Notes: generated from the sequence alone by a model not told the origin. Positions 16,625-25,105 are shown, counted from the first letter of the stretch. The stretch: DNA of 64,000 nucleotides from Methanomassiliicoccales archaeon (GCA_026394375.1 JAPKYJ010000021.1:55288-119287), one strand, 5' to 3'. Made by a program: numbers and translations.

Positions 16625-17399
16625 CCAGACGTCTCCTCATCAGCCACACCGCTCCGTAGAACGCCACCAAAGTGATGACCAGCAGATAGACCAGGCTGTA
16701 CAGCGCCGACCAACTGAGCATTCCCAGGCTGAGATCGCGCATCATCGAGGCCACGTGCGTCAGCGGGAATCCCAAAGCGACGTCCCGCACCCATCCTGGC
16801 AGCACATCCAGAGGGAAGAACGTCCCGCTGAACAGGAACATCGGGGTGATGAACAGGAAGAACGGATAATTGAACGAGTCGATGTTCGGCACCAGGGCGG
16901 TGAAGATCATGGCTATCGAGCCGAACGCCAAGCCCGCCAGAAGAGCGATGAAAGGTATGAGAAGGAGACCAGGGAAGCTGGCCAGCCCGAACATCGCGAT
17001 GACCAGCATGACGATAGTGCCGTTGATGAAGCTTTTCGTGGCGCCCCAGAGTATCTCGCCCGTGATCACGTCCTCGATGGTCAGAGGGGTGGCGACCATC
17101 GCATCGTACGTCTTCTGGTAGTGCATGCGCACGAACGAGCCGTAGGTGCATTCGAAGAACGCCCCGTACATGGCGGAAATGGCCACCAGGCCAGGGGCAA
17201 GGAACTGAGCGTAGGAGACGTTCTTGTATGGATCAGGCAACGTCACCAATATTCCGAACCCGAAGCCCATGGCCAAGAGATAGAGGATCGGTTCCAGGAA
17301 CGAGGGAAGGAAGTTCGTCTTCCAGGTGACGAAGAAGACATCCCGGTTGCGCTGCCAGACGGTCCAGGCGCGCAGGCTGACGTTCTCCAGCAGGCTCAT
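16617..17399 (-). CDS. ABC-2 type transporter permease
   Basis: A 260-residue integral membrane protein with about six hydrophobic segments, for example FLEPILYLLAMGFGFGILV and YPFFLFITPMFLFSGTFFPLDVLP, the latter being the ABC-2/NodJ family signature. The start overlaps the end of the ATPase gene by four bases, so the two form one exporter. The substrate is not evident; NodIJ-like, drug or lipid export are all possible. Confidence 0.88.
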   Translation of the reverse strand: MSLLENVSLRAWTVWQRNRDVFFVTWKTNFLPSFLEPILYLLAMGFGFGILVTLPDPYKNVSYAQFLAPGLVAISAMYGAFFECTYGSFVRMHYQKTYDAMVATPLTIEDVITGEILWGATKSFINGTIVMLVIAMFGLASFPGLLLIPFIALLAGLAFGSIAMIFTALVPNIDSFNYPFFLFITPMFLFSGTFFPLDVLPGWVRDVALGFPLTHVASMMRDLSLGMLSWSALYSLVYLLVITLVAFYGAVWLMRRRLVS

Positions 17400-18307
17400 T
17401 CCTTCAGCCCCCTGCCAGTGAGCTTGAGGAAGACATCCTCCAGGGTGGCGTCGCGGATAATGATGTTGGCCTGCGGGAACCGGTCCAATAGCTGGCGACG
17501 GGCTTCCTGGTTCTCATTGGTATAGATATAGAGGCGGTCCCCGGCGCGCTCCTGCGTCCAACCGATGGAGCGGACGAAGATCTCCACCTGTGGATCGGGA
17601 TTCAGCACCTCCACCACCCCGTTTCCCACCTTGTCCAAGATGAGCTGCCTGGGCGTGCCCTCTACTAGGATCTTGCCCCTTTCCATGATCACCAGGCGGT
17701 CGCAGAGCTGCTGCGCTTCCTCCATGTAGTGCGTGGTAACGACCACGGTCACGTTGCGTTTCTTCAGTTCGCGCAACTTATCCCAGATGACATGCCTAGC
17801 TTGAGGGTCCAGTCCGGTGGTCGGCTCATCTAGGATGAGGATCTTGGGATCGTTTATGAGGGCGCGGGCGATCACCAGCCGTCGCTTCATACCGCCAGAT
17901 ATCTTGTCGATCGGAGTGTCTTCTTTTTCAGTCAGCTGCATGAAGGCCAGCAGTTCATCAGCTCGCTTCTTGGCGACGTCCTTGTCGATACCGAAGTAGC
18001 GCGCATAGACGATGAGGTTCTTGAGGACCGAGAAGTCCGGGTCCAGGTTATCCTCTTGCGGGGCGACGCCGATCAGCGACTTGATCCTGCGTTGCTCCTT
18101 GCTCACGTCCATGCCTTGCACTTGCAGGGTGCCTGACGTCAATGGCGACACGCACTGGATCATACGGATGGCGGTGGTCTTGCCCGCCCCGTTCGGTCCG
18201 AGGAAGCCGAAGCACTCGCCCTCCTTGATGGCGAAGCTGATGGCATTGACGGCCACCAGGTCCTCGAAGCGCTTCGTGAGCTTCTGGGCCACGATGACGT
18301 CGTTCAT
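17396..18307 (-). CDS. ABC transporter ATP-binding protein
   Basis: Partner ATPase of the ABC-2 permease. Walker A is GPNGAGKTT, the Q-loop lies in GVAPQEDNLDP, the signature is ISGGMKRRL, Walker B is ILILDEPTTGLDP and the switch His is in VVTTHYMEEA. I set the start at ATG 18307 (MNDVIVAQKLTK), because the 64 residues possible upstream have no family match and cross the promoter. A TATA-like TTTATTACC lies ~30 bases upstream on this strand. Confidence 0.92.
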   Translation of the reverse strand: MNDVIVAQKLTKRFEDLVAVNAISFAIKEGECFGFLGPNGAGKTTAIRMIQCVSPLTSGTLQVQGMDVSKEQRRIKSLIGVAPQEDNLDPDFSVLKNLIVYARYFGIDKDVAKKRADELLAFMQLTEKEDTPIDKISGGMKRRLVIARALINDPKILILDEPTTGLDPQARHVIWDKLRELKKRNVTVVVTTHYMEEAQQLCDRLVIMERGKILVEGTPRQLILDKVGNGVVEVLNPDPQVEIFVRSIGWTQERAGDRLYIYTNENQEARRQLLDRFPQANIIIRDATLEDVFLKLTGRGLKE

Positions 18308-18365
18308 CTCGCCCCTGAACACCGAGCATCGGTAATAAACCTCTTCTGGTAAGCTTAGAGTAGAC

Positions 18366-20018
18366 GTGGGCGAATTCGACCATCGCCCTTCTAAGTTATT
18401 CGTGGAACTCGGATTGATGGTGCTCGCTCTCTCGTTCTCGGTCAGCGGCAGCGTCCTCGGCGCCTGCAGCGGCATGACGCCAGGACTGCACGTGAACACC
18501 CTCTCGCTTCTCCTCGTCTCTTCTTATCCGTTGCTTGAGCCATCGGTCGCTAGCCTGTGCTCCAGCTGCTTGGTCGATCCCGTCCTCGCCCCGCTTTTGG
18601 TCGCCTGCTTCATCGTATCTGCCGCCGTCACGCATTCCTTCGTCGATTTCGTTCCCTCCGTGTTCCTGGGCGTGCCGGAGGAAGGAACGGTCCTGTCCAT
18701 TCTCCCCGGGCATAGGCTCGTGCTGGCGGGAAGGGGCCTGGAAGCGGTCCGCTGCGCGGCGACGGGCAGTCTCGTCGGGGCGCTGATAGCGGTCATCCTG
18801 GTGCTTCCGTTGCAGACGCTCATGCTGCCGCCATTCCAGGTCGATTCGCTCATCAAACCCGGAGTGCCGTTCCTCTTGCTGGCGGTATCGGTGGCATTGG
18901 TGCTCTTGGAGGGTGGAAGAGGGGGTTCGGTGGCTTGCTTGGACAGTCGGAAAGGGCGATGCACAGCGGTGCCAGGGCTCATCTCCATCGTTGCCCCGGT
19001 CCCCATCGACGGTGAAGACGTCGCCCTCGTAGGGATGATCGTTCGTCGGGGCGCAATCGGCAAACGATACCTGCGCACAGCTCACGGCGAGTTCCCTTTG
19101 CGGATCAGAGCCTCCTTGCCAGAAGGCCGTGTGAGGCTGGAAGGCAGATGGCTCGTGCGCAAGCGCTACGCACCTACCATCGCCATCGCTGGGACGCTCT
19201 TCCTCCTTTCCGGGGCGCTGGGCTTCGCGGTCATGAATGGCCGGGTCCCCGGCGGCGACATCTTTCCAGGCCTAGGACAAAGCATGCTCCTGCCCCTCCT
19301 GACCGGCCTCTTCGGTTTCCCAACCTTGCTCCTTTCCGCGCGCTCCGGCTCCATCCCCGAACAGGTCGATGGAGAGCAGGGACCGGTTCCCGTGGGACCG
19401 GCGGTCCTGGGCACTCTGGGCGGGTTCTTGGCCGGTTGGCTACCAGGCATCACCTCCACGGCCGCCACGGTGGTCTTCGCCCCGCTCGCCCCCGGTGGAA
19501 GAAGGGATGCCGCAGCCAGCGCCAAGCGCTTCATCGTGAGCGTATCTGCGGTAGGCACGGCCTCGGCGGTCTTCAGCATACTGGCCTTCGCCCTCCTGGG
19601 CAAGGTGCGTAGCGGCGCCATGATAGCCGTCCAACAGCTGATCGGAAATGGCACCGACTTGCTGGCGCTCTTCCTGCCCCTCTTCCTCCTCTCCGTTCTC
19701 GTGTCCTCTGCCCTCGGCTATCGCCTCACCATTCTTCTGGCATCGAAGCTCGCTCCCCGTCTGAGCGGGATGCGCCTCGGGCTGCTCAATCGCTTCCTGC
19801 TCTTCGTTCTGGTCATCCTGGTGATGGCGTTCACCGGGGTTCCGGGTCTGCTGGTCCTGGGAGCGGCGACGCTTCTGGGCCTGCTGCCGCCCAAGCTCGG
19901 CCTAGGCCGGGTGCAGCTTACCGGTTGTCTGCTGCTGCCTATCACTCTGGCGCTCTTCGGTCTCGACGAATCTTTGGCTGGCCTGCTCAGCGGTCTTCCT
20001 CATCTGCCCTTCTTCTGA
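18366..20018 (+). CDS. TctA-like (COG1784/DUF112) membrane protein with soluble insert
   Basis: A 550-residue polytopic protein with about ten or more hydrophobic segments. The first block has the archaeal TctA-type signature GACSGMTPGLHVNTLSLLL, and a repeat-like block later has LPGITSTAATVVFAPL. Between the halves, residues ~183-268 form a hydrophilic segment with alternating beta-like stretches (VPIDGEDVALVGMIVRRG; GEFPLRIRASLPEGRVRLEG), possibly an OB-fold-like domain. No TctB or TctC partner is present. The start could be GTG 18366, GTG 18402 or ATG 18417. The 3' end overlaps the convergent polymerase gene by 32 bases. Confidence 0.72.
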   Translation: MGEFDHRPSKLFVELGLMVLALSFSVSGSVLGACSGMTPGLHVNTLSLLLVSSYPLLEPSVASLCSSCLVDPVLAPLLVACFIVSAAVTHSFVDFVPSVFLGVPEEGTVLSILPGHRLVLAGRGLEAVRCAATGSLVGALIAVILVLPLQTLMLPPFQVDSLIKPGVPFLLLAVSVALVLLEGGRGGSVACLDSRKGRCTAVPGLISIVAPVPIDGEDVALVGMIVRRGAIGKRYLRTAHGEFPLRIRASLPEGRVRLEGRWLVRKRYAPTIAIAGTLFLLSGALGFAVMNGRVPGGDIFPGLGQSMLLPLLTGLFGFPTLLLSARSGSIPEQVDGEQGPVPVGPAVLGTLGGFLAGWLPGITSTAATVVFAPLAPGGRRDAAASAKRFIVSVSAVGTASAVFSILAFALLGKVRSGAMIAVQQLIGNGTDLLALFLPLFLLSVLVSSALGYRLTILLASKLAPRLSGMRLGLLNRFLLFVLVILVMAFTGVPGLLVLGAATLLGLLPPKLGLGRVQLTGCLLLPITLALFGLDESLAGLLSGLPHLPFF

Positions 20019-22164
20019 GCGCCTCGAAGCTCCAGCCGAACGGGACCAGGAGGTCCGCGGCGGAGCGAAGCAGCAGGTCTTCGTACTCGCGGACATCGTA
20101 CTCCTCGCCACCATCGATGAAGGAGGCGGCCTTCACCCGCTCCCAGGGGTTGCGGCTCTCGCCATCGCAGATGACGTACTCCACCGAACGTCCCGGCGGC
20201 ACGGGAAAGCCCATCTCCTCCATCTGCTTGAGCGCGGCGTAGGAATGCGTGAACTGGGTGTACTCCTCGAAAGCCTTGGAAACGCGTTTGCGCAGCACCA
20301 GCTTGTCCAACGGAACGCCACGTTCGCGTAGCTTCGCCAGATATGAATCCATCACTTCCAGGGCGTTCGATATCAGCCCTTGGAACTCCTCTATGCCCGA
20401 AGCGCGTGAGAGCACCGCCAGCATATCGTTCTGCAGCTCCCTTGCCAACGTTATGGTGTCGCTCTTGCGCAGAGCGATGCCGCGCAGCTTCAGCTCGCCG
20501 TTCTCGAAGAGGCCGTAGTAGCGGTTGAGGGCTCCGACGCCCGTGGTGCTGGCCGGCAGGAAGACGATCCATCTGTACACGCCTTCCAGCTGCAGCGGTA
20601 TGCCGATCTCCTCGCTGACCGAGGAGCAGAACTCGACCGGATCTCCTTCCCCCTGCAGCCAGAGCGAGTCCACGATCCCGTGCAGGATGTGGAAGCCCCT
20701 TTCCTCAGCCATCTCCGAGGTTCGCAGCAAGATGTTGCGTCCGTAGGCGTTGATGCTCTCATGACACTCGATGCGTCCGAAGCGGGCGTTGCGGTAGCCA
20801 GTGTAGCCGAAACAGGTCACCAGCACCCACTTCAGCAGCGCCTGCCTCTGGTCGAACACATCCCTGTGCGGCGCGTTCGCTTTGACCAAACGCTTGAACT
20901 CCATCCTCCTTTGGATGATGGGACGGAGGACCCTGGGCACCAATCCCAGCTGCCTCTGGCAGATGCGGTAACCTAGCTCGGGAACGAGCTTCTCCGAGGC
21001 AGGGCAGCAGGGGCAGTCCACCGTCTCCGGGGAGATGTTGTGCCGCACCATTATGCTCGGGTAGAGGGAGGTGAAATCGACCTCCGCCACTCTTTCATGG
21101 ATACCGACCACCGGCTCGTAGATGAATCCCCCCCGGTCGGAGACGAGCAGCTCCCCGGCGGTCTTGAACCCCTCGGGCAGGTTCTTCTTCCACAATACCA
21201 GGTGGCCATCGCGTATGGCCTGGTTGACCTGCATGGCGCTGATGGCGCTGCCCGGTGAGAGACGAGATAGGTCCTGCACCGGAATGAGGCACAGCCGGGA
21301 GAGATCGACCAGGCCATAGATGCCGCTCTTCGCGTAGGTGTAGGAGGCGGCGGCGTCGATATGGATGCGCCCTCGCAACTTATGCGCCGGCGGCTTGTAC
21401 ACGATGCGGCCGTAGGTGAAGTAGCTCTTGCCCTTGGCCTTGCGGAAGCCCGCCTCCCGACCGAGGTCGAACGTCATACCATGGAGCTCGGCGCGCTTTC
21501 CCAGATACTCCATGTAGAACTCATCCCCGCCCTCAGTGTAGATGATATCCGGGTCCCTCTCTTCGACAAGCGCCCGGAGGTCGCGCAGTACGTTCTCCTC
21601 TGTTCCATCCAAGACGATATCGTCCACTTTGACCCGATGGATCGCATCGTCCATCGTGGGAATGCCTCGAGCGGCATCCACCTGCACCTCCAGCTTGAGG
21701 GCGCTCAGCGGCGGCAACGGGTAATCGATCCTCTCCTGCGCATCGAGCATGCGGAACTTGGTGTCGACCTGCACCAGGCCGTTCGGGAACACCATTCGCT
21801 CAAGGAAGTAGCGCTGATTGAAGCGCAGGTCGACGTTGTAAAGCTCGTAGTCGCGATAGTGGCCCCAGGCGTCCACCATCTTCGCCACCTGCGACAGGGA
21901 GCCGTAATCGTCCAGAGCGATCTTGAGGAACGGTCGCTGGACCTCGTCCATCAACGTGGTGCGCATCTCCAGCGAGGTGTCGGAGACGTCGATCATGCGC
22001 AGCTGCTCCTCCAGCCCCCTCAGCTTTTCCGTGGGAGCTCGTACGTAGAACGAAGGAACGAAATGCCGGTCCACCAGGCGCTCGATGCCCTGCTCCGTCT
22101 TGAGCCAGATGACCATGCATCCGTGCTCGTAGTCCGGGTAGCAGTCGATGATCCAGCCTTTCAT
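19987..22164 (-). CDS. Family-B DNA polymerase, PolB2-like, with altered active site
   Basis: A 725-residue family-B polymerase. Motif A is intact (D363 in DFTSLYPSI) and motif B keeps its lysine (K445) but has T-C in place of N-S. Motif C reads HGIVDS, so the first aspartate of D-T-D is Ile while the second (D499) is kept. The exonuclease region lacks the usual acids: the Exo I D-x-E is absent and the Exo II position reads GGDEFYMEYL, with Tyr for Asp. A CPCC motif follows motif A. This pattern recalls archaeal PolB2, which I know as proofreading-deficient and damage-linked in Sulfolobus. It is translated from an ATG overlapping the small upstream gene. Confidence 0.8.
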   Translation of the reverse strand: MKGWIIDCYPDYEHGCMVIWLKTEQGIERLVDRHFVPSFYVRAPTEKLRGLEEQLRMIDVSDTSLEMRTTLMDEVQRPFLKIALDDYGSLSQVAKMVDAWGHYRDYELYNVDLRFNQRYFLERMVFPNGLVQVDTKFRMLDAQERIDYPLPPLSALKLEVQVDAARGIPTMDDAIHRVKVDDIVLDGTEENVLRDLRALVEERDPDIIYTEGGDEFYMEYLGKRAELHGMTFDLGREAGFRKAKGKSYFTYGRIVYKPPAHKLRGRIHIDAAASYTYAKSGIYGLVDLSRLCLIPVQDLSRLSPGSAISAMQVNQAIRDGHLVLWKKNLPEGFKTAGELLVSDRGGFIYEPVVGIHERVAEVDFTSLYPSIMVRHNISPETVDCPCCPASEKLVPELGYRICQRQLGLVPRVLRPIIQRRMEFKRLVKANAPHRDVFDQRQALLKWVLVTCFGYTGYRNARFGRIECHESINAYGRNILLRTSEMAEERGFHILHGIVDSLWLQGEGDPVEFCSSVSEEIGIPLQLEGVYRWIVFLPASTTGVGALNRYYGLFENGELKLRGIALRKSDTITLARELQNDMLAVLSRASGIEEFQGLISNALEVMDSYLAKLRERGVPLDKLVLRKRVSKAFEEYTQFTHSYAALKQMEEMGFPVPPGRSVEYVICDGESRNPWERVKAASFIDGGEEYDVREYEDLLLRSAADLLVPFGWSFEALRRRADEEDR

Positions 22165-22406
22165 CGGACTTCGCTCTTCCTCAGCCTGCGAAGCTCTTTC
22201 TCCTGCTCCAGGAGGATGGAGAGCAACGCCCCCTCCACCGGATCGGAGAAGGCGGCGTAGGTGGAGGCGGAGGCGTGCATCCTCGCTCGGTTCACCATCT
22301 CATCGAACACCTCGCGGTCGTCCTTTGGCAACGCTCTGCGATAATCGGCCCAGCTCTGGATTATGGACTCAAGGGTCATGCGATACGTGGGAACGGTGCG
22401 GCCCAT
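22161..22406 (-). CDS. Small conserved protein upstream of polB (DUF8156-like)
   Basis: An 81-residue protein starting MGRTVPTYRMTLESII and ending LLSILLEQEKELRRLRKSE. It is mostly helical and charged. The opening resembles haloarchaeal DUF8156 proteins, recalled from memory. It is the first gene of a two-gene operon with the polymerase (four-base ATGA overlap), so it may be a polymerase partner or regulator. Confidence 0.6.
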   Translation of the reverse strand: MGRTVPTYRMTLESIIQSWADYRRALPKDDREVFDEMVNRARMHASASTYAAFSDPVEGALLSILLEQEKELRRLRKSEVR

Positions 22407-22439
22407 CTCTACATCACGTGCAGTGGTTCGGTGCGCACG

Positions 22440-22628
22440 TTATAAAGAGCTGAACGGGAGAGATGCCCGAAAGTGAGCGTGCCCGCCCTTACCCGGTCGA
22501 TCATCGAAAAGGAAGAGCTCGTCGATGGACGTCTTGAGCGCTTTGGCTATGGCATAAGCTAGGTTCAAGGGGGGTTTGTGCTCGCCCTTCTCGATGAAGA
22601 GGACGGTCTCCCTGCGCACCCCCACCAT
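22440..22628 (-). CDS. XRE-type helix-turn-helix protein, possibly decayed
   Basis: The frame encodes an XRE/Cro-type HTH: reading upstream of the ATG at 22628 it gives EELRARYGLTQEDLAKMVGV, then RRETVLFIEKGEHKPP and AYAIAKALKTSIDELFLFDD. The first helices lie before any ATG, GTG or TTG in this frame (a TAA closes it near 22690), so either a rare start is used or the start is lost. The usual family end is near ELFLFDD, but here the frame runs on another ~19 residues across the promoter of the polymerase operon. Confidence 0.5.
   Translation of the reverse strand: MVGVRRETVLFIEKGEHKPPLNLAYAIAKALKTSIDELFLFDDRPGKGGHAHFRASLPFSSL
22441..22478 (-). promoter_or_regulatory. Promoter of the polB operon with upstream conserved motif (site A)
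   Basis: On the minus strand GCTCACTTTCGG, then GC, then ATCTCTCCC, lies upstream of a TATA box CTTTATA, which is ~35 bases before the start at 22406. The same motif at the same distance (26 bases between fixed points) occurs at 24207-24244 before the RecA-fold gene. The six bases ACTTTC match the ANTTTC element reported for DNA-damage promoters in Sulfolobus. I infer a shared regulator. Confidence 0.7.
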
Positions 22629-22705
22629 CTTGGCGAGATCCTCCTGGGTCAGGCCGTATCTCGCCCGCAGCTCCTCGATCCTAGGGTTTTACGCGGAGGA
22701 AGCGC

Positions 22706-23356
22706 CTAATCGATGAGCACTAGAGCGAAGGAGACGATGTTGGCATGCACGATCTTGCCATACTCCATGTCCTTGCAGGGTATGGTAGAGATGTCCCAGC
22801 CAGCCTTCCTGGCCGTCGCGAAGACGTCCATGCCCGCGGACTCCATGCTCGGGCGCACCTTGTCCATGTGCCTACATAGCCTCTTCATGCTCCGATCCAC
22901 CGGGCCCGAGCTCTCCTCCGCCACGCAGTGCTCGCAGTAGATGCAGGGGTAGGCGCCGAACCCGAACGCCTTGTAATAGCCGTCGTAGAAGGCCGTCTTC
23001 TCCAGCTTGTACAGCGTGTCATGCACCCAGAGAATGAGTTTCTTATACAGGGGGTGGAAGTCCTCAGGTATCTGCTCTGGGTCCACGCTTCTCATGTCCG
23101 GCACGCCCTCGAAGCGAAGCAGCAGGGCGGTGCGGTAGTCCTTCAGCATGCGTCTCGTCTCCTCTGGTGAGGGTGCGTAGGGAGGACAGGAGAGATGCTT
23201 CCCATAACCCTTGCAGCCCCAGCCGCACTTGAACCCGACCCAGTCCGCGACCACGACCTCCTCGGCATCGATCTGCCTGGCCTCAGCCCCATTCTCCTTG
23301 GCTAGGGCGATCAGCTTCGCGACCTCATCCTGCAAGCGTACGACCATGGCGGTCAC
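22706..23356 (-). CDS. DUF2284 metal-binding protein
   Basis: A 216-residue cysteine-rich protein with FKCGWGCKGYGKHLSCPPYA near residue 45 and YPCIYCEHC near residue 137, the recognisable DUF2284 pattern. A metal or iron-sulfur site is likely; the role is unknown. It starts at GTG 23356 or ATG 23347; a CTAAATACC box ~35 bases upstream on this strand suits the ATG. It lies between two genes that share a promoter motif but lacks that motif itself. Confidence 0.75.
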   Translation of the reverse strand: MTAMVVRLQDEVAKLIALAKENGAEARQIDAEEVVVADWVGFKCGWGCKGYGKHLSCPPYAPSPEETRRMLKDYRTALLLRFEGVPDMRSVDPEQIPEDFHPLYKKLILWVHDTLYKLEKTAFYDGYYKAFGFGAYPCIYCEHCVAEESSGPVDRSMKRLCRHMDKVRPSMESAGMDVFATARKAGWDISTIPCKDMEYGKIVHANIVSFALVLID

Positions 23357-23426
23357 TCTCGCACTTTGCTACATCGACCCTGGTATTTAGCAATGATTCG
23401 ACGCGCTAGCAACAGGATTGCGCGGT

Positions 23427-24173
23427 TCACCCGAACTCGTCCAAGGTGCGCTGGTAGTAAGGCACTGGATGATAGAGCATCTGCCTGCCTTCGTTGACCA
23501 GTGTCAGGCGCAAGGCGGAGCGCGCGTCCTCGATGCGCAGCACCCGGTCCGCGGAAGAGTACATCAGGCTGCGCAGGCTCTTCTTGTAGAGCAGCTTCGA
23601 CAGGCCGAAGTTCGTGACCAAGGTGATCAATCCGTATCTTCGAGTGATGTCCTGTATCGAGGAGATGCAGCGCTTCATGAGCTGGAAGGACTCGGACCAC
23701 CACATGTCCTTATCTTGGAACAGGTCCGGGAAGCAGGAGACGACCAGCATGCCGGCGCGGGAGCGGCGCACCTCCGCTTCCATCATCTCCTCTATCAAGG
23801 TGACGAGCTGATAGGCGGTGAACGCTCGGGAGACATTGATGCTGTCCAGGACCTCCTGGGCATCGACGCGGAAGCGTTTGCAGATGCCCGCCAGGGCGTA
23901 GGGGTTGATGGAATTGCCCCCGTCCACCCACACCACCTCCTGCCCCTCGCGCATCACGTGGTTCACGCTGAGCAGGTGCACCAGGTCGAAGAGGAGGCGG
24001 TCGGAACTGTCCACCAGCGTCACCTGCGAGGACGAGAACCCGCCCAGAAAATCGTCCAGGGCAGCGATGGACGTGCCCACGGTCCTCGGCCTAAGCTCCG
24101 CCATCGGAGGCTCCGTTTCCTCCAGGACCGAGGGTACTAGTTCCGGGGCGATCGCTTCAGCATATTGGTTCAT
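23427..24173 (-). CDS. RecA-fold protein lacking a P-loop
   Basis: A 248-residue protein with the KaiC/RadA-like entry TSIAALDDFLGGFSSSQVTLV at residues ~34-54. Where Walker A should be it reads DSSDRLLFDLVH, with no G-K-T. The Walker B region, AGMLVVSCFPDLF, also lacks the catalytic pattern. The end, DRVLRIEDARSALRLTLV, matches the last strand of RecA/RadB-type domains. A strong GGAGG precedes the ATG at 24173. In being an inactive RecA-fold protein co-regulated with a polymerase, it recalls bacterial ImuA, but this is analogy only. Confidence 0.65.
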   Translation of the reverse strand: MNQYAEAIAPELVPSVLEETEPPMAELRPRTVGTSIAALDDFLGGFSSSQVTLVDSSDRLLFDLVHLLSVNHVMREGQEVVWVDGGNSINPYALAGICKRFRVDAQEVLDSINVSRAFTAYQLVTLIEEMMEAEVRRSRAGMLVVSCFPDLFQDKDMWWSESFQLMKRCISSIQDITRRYGLITLVTNFGLSKLLYKKSLRSLMYSSADRVLRIEDARSALRLTLVNEGRQMLYHPVPYYQRTLDEFG

Positions 24174-24206
24174 CTGCCTCCCCGCTTCCCTCTTTGTCCC
24201 TCAGGT

Positions 24207-24244
24207 TATAAAGGGGTGGAGGGGGGAGATATCCGAAAGTGAGC
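24207..24244 (-). promoter_or_regulatory. Promoter of the RecA-fold gene with conserved motif (site B)
   Basis: On the minus strand GCTCACTTTCGG, AT, ATCTCCCCC and then a TATA box CTTTATAACC. It differs from site A (22441-22478) at only three or four of 23 motif positions and has identical spacing to the TATA box. The start codon follows ~35 bases after the TATA box. Confidence 0.7.
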
Positions 24245-24262
24245 CAGATGCCACGAGGCCCC

Positions 24263-25105
24263 TCAGTTTCGTCTGGATTCGGGGGCGTTCCACGCCTCAT
24301 CCACGCGATCGAGCCACTCGCTCACCAATGCGTCGAAGAGTCCCACCTGCTCGAACTGCAGGTTGTGCCCGGAGCGATCGAGCACCGCGAACGTGCCGCG
24401 GGGGTACTTCTCCAGCAGCTTCCAGGCGTCCCGGTATCCCACGACATGGTCCTGCCTTCCCGCGAGAACGAGCGCAGGGTGATGGAAGGGATGCGAGATC
24501 TCGTCCACATCGAAGCTGAACGCATATCCGTTCTCGAACAGCTGTTGCTGGAACCGCTGATCTCCCGATGTCTTGCCAGGCATGACGTCCTTCCAGTAAC
24601 GGTCCAAAGTGTCCTGGCTGAGCACGACGCCGATGTCCGAGAACCCCTGCGCCGCCTTGCCCGCCCTATCTAGGATGCCTTCCTCTTGTACCAGCACCTT
24701 CTTATGCGGGAGTTCGCGCTTGGACGGGGAGGCGAAGACCAGCGGACAGATGAGCAGCATGCCCTTAACCGATTCCATGCGCTCCCGCAGCAGGCCGCGG
24801 GCCAGGTAGCCGCCGTACGATTCCCCGGCGATGGCGAAGCTCTGCTCTGGCAGCAGGTTGTCCACGAAGCGCACCATCACGTCCAGCATCTCGTCGGAGT
24901 CATTGACGCCCGGGATGCGTGGTGATTCGCCCATGCCTGGCAGGTCCACGTAGATGCGCTTCCATCCCTTCTTGAAGGAGAAGAGGGGTTCCAGGCAGCC
25001 CAGCATGACCGCGCTGTCGAGGGAGAAGCCGTGCAGCATGAGGATGGGATGGCCCTCACCTCGGACCTCGTAGTGCAGTTTTCCTTCGCCGATGTTGCGG
25101 AACAT
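24263..25105 (-). CDS. Alpha/beta-fold hydrolase
   Basis: A 280-residue alpha/beta hydrolase. LMLHGFSLDSA gives the oxyanion region, GESYGG the nucleophile serine elbow, GRQDHVV the acid and RSGHNLQFEQ the histidine. The ATG at 25105 (MFRNIGEGKLHYEV) fits the family; the open frame further upstream overlaps the DUF5678-like gene and has no family match. It follows that gene by eight bases and is likely co-transcribed. The substrate is unknown. Confidence 0.85.
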   Translation of the reverse strand: MFRNIGEGKLHYEVRGEGHPILMLHGFSLDSAVMLGCLEPLFSFKKGWKRIYVDLPGMGESPRIPGVNDSDEMLDVMVRFVDNLLPEQSFAIAGESYGGYLARGLLRERMESVKGMLLICPLVFASPSKRELPHKKVLVQEEGILDRAGKAAQGFSDIGVVLSQDTLDRYWKDVMPGKTSGDQRFQQQLFENGYAFSFDVDEISHPFHHPALVLAGRQDHVVGYRDAWKLLEKYPRGTFAVLDRSGHNLQFEQVGLFDALVSEWLDRVDEAWNAPESRRN

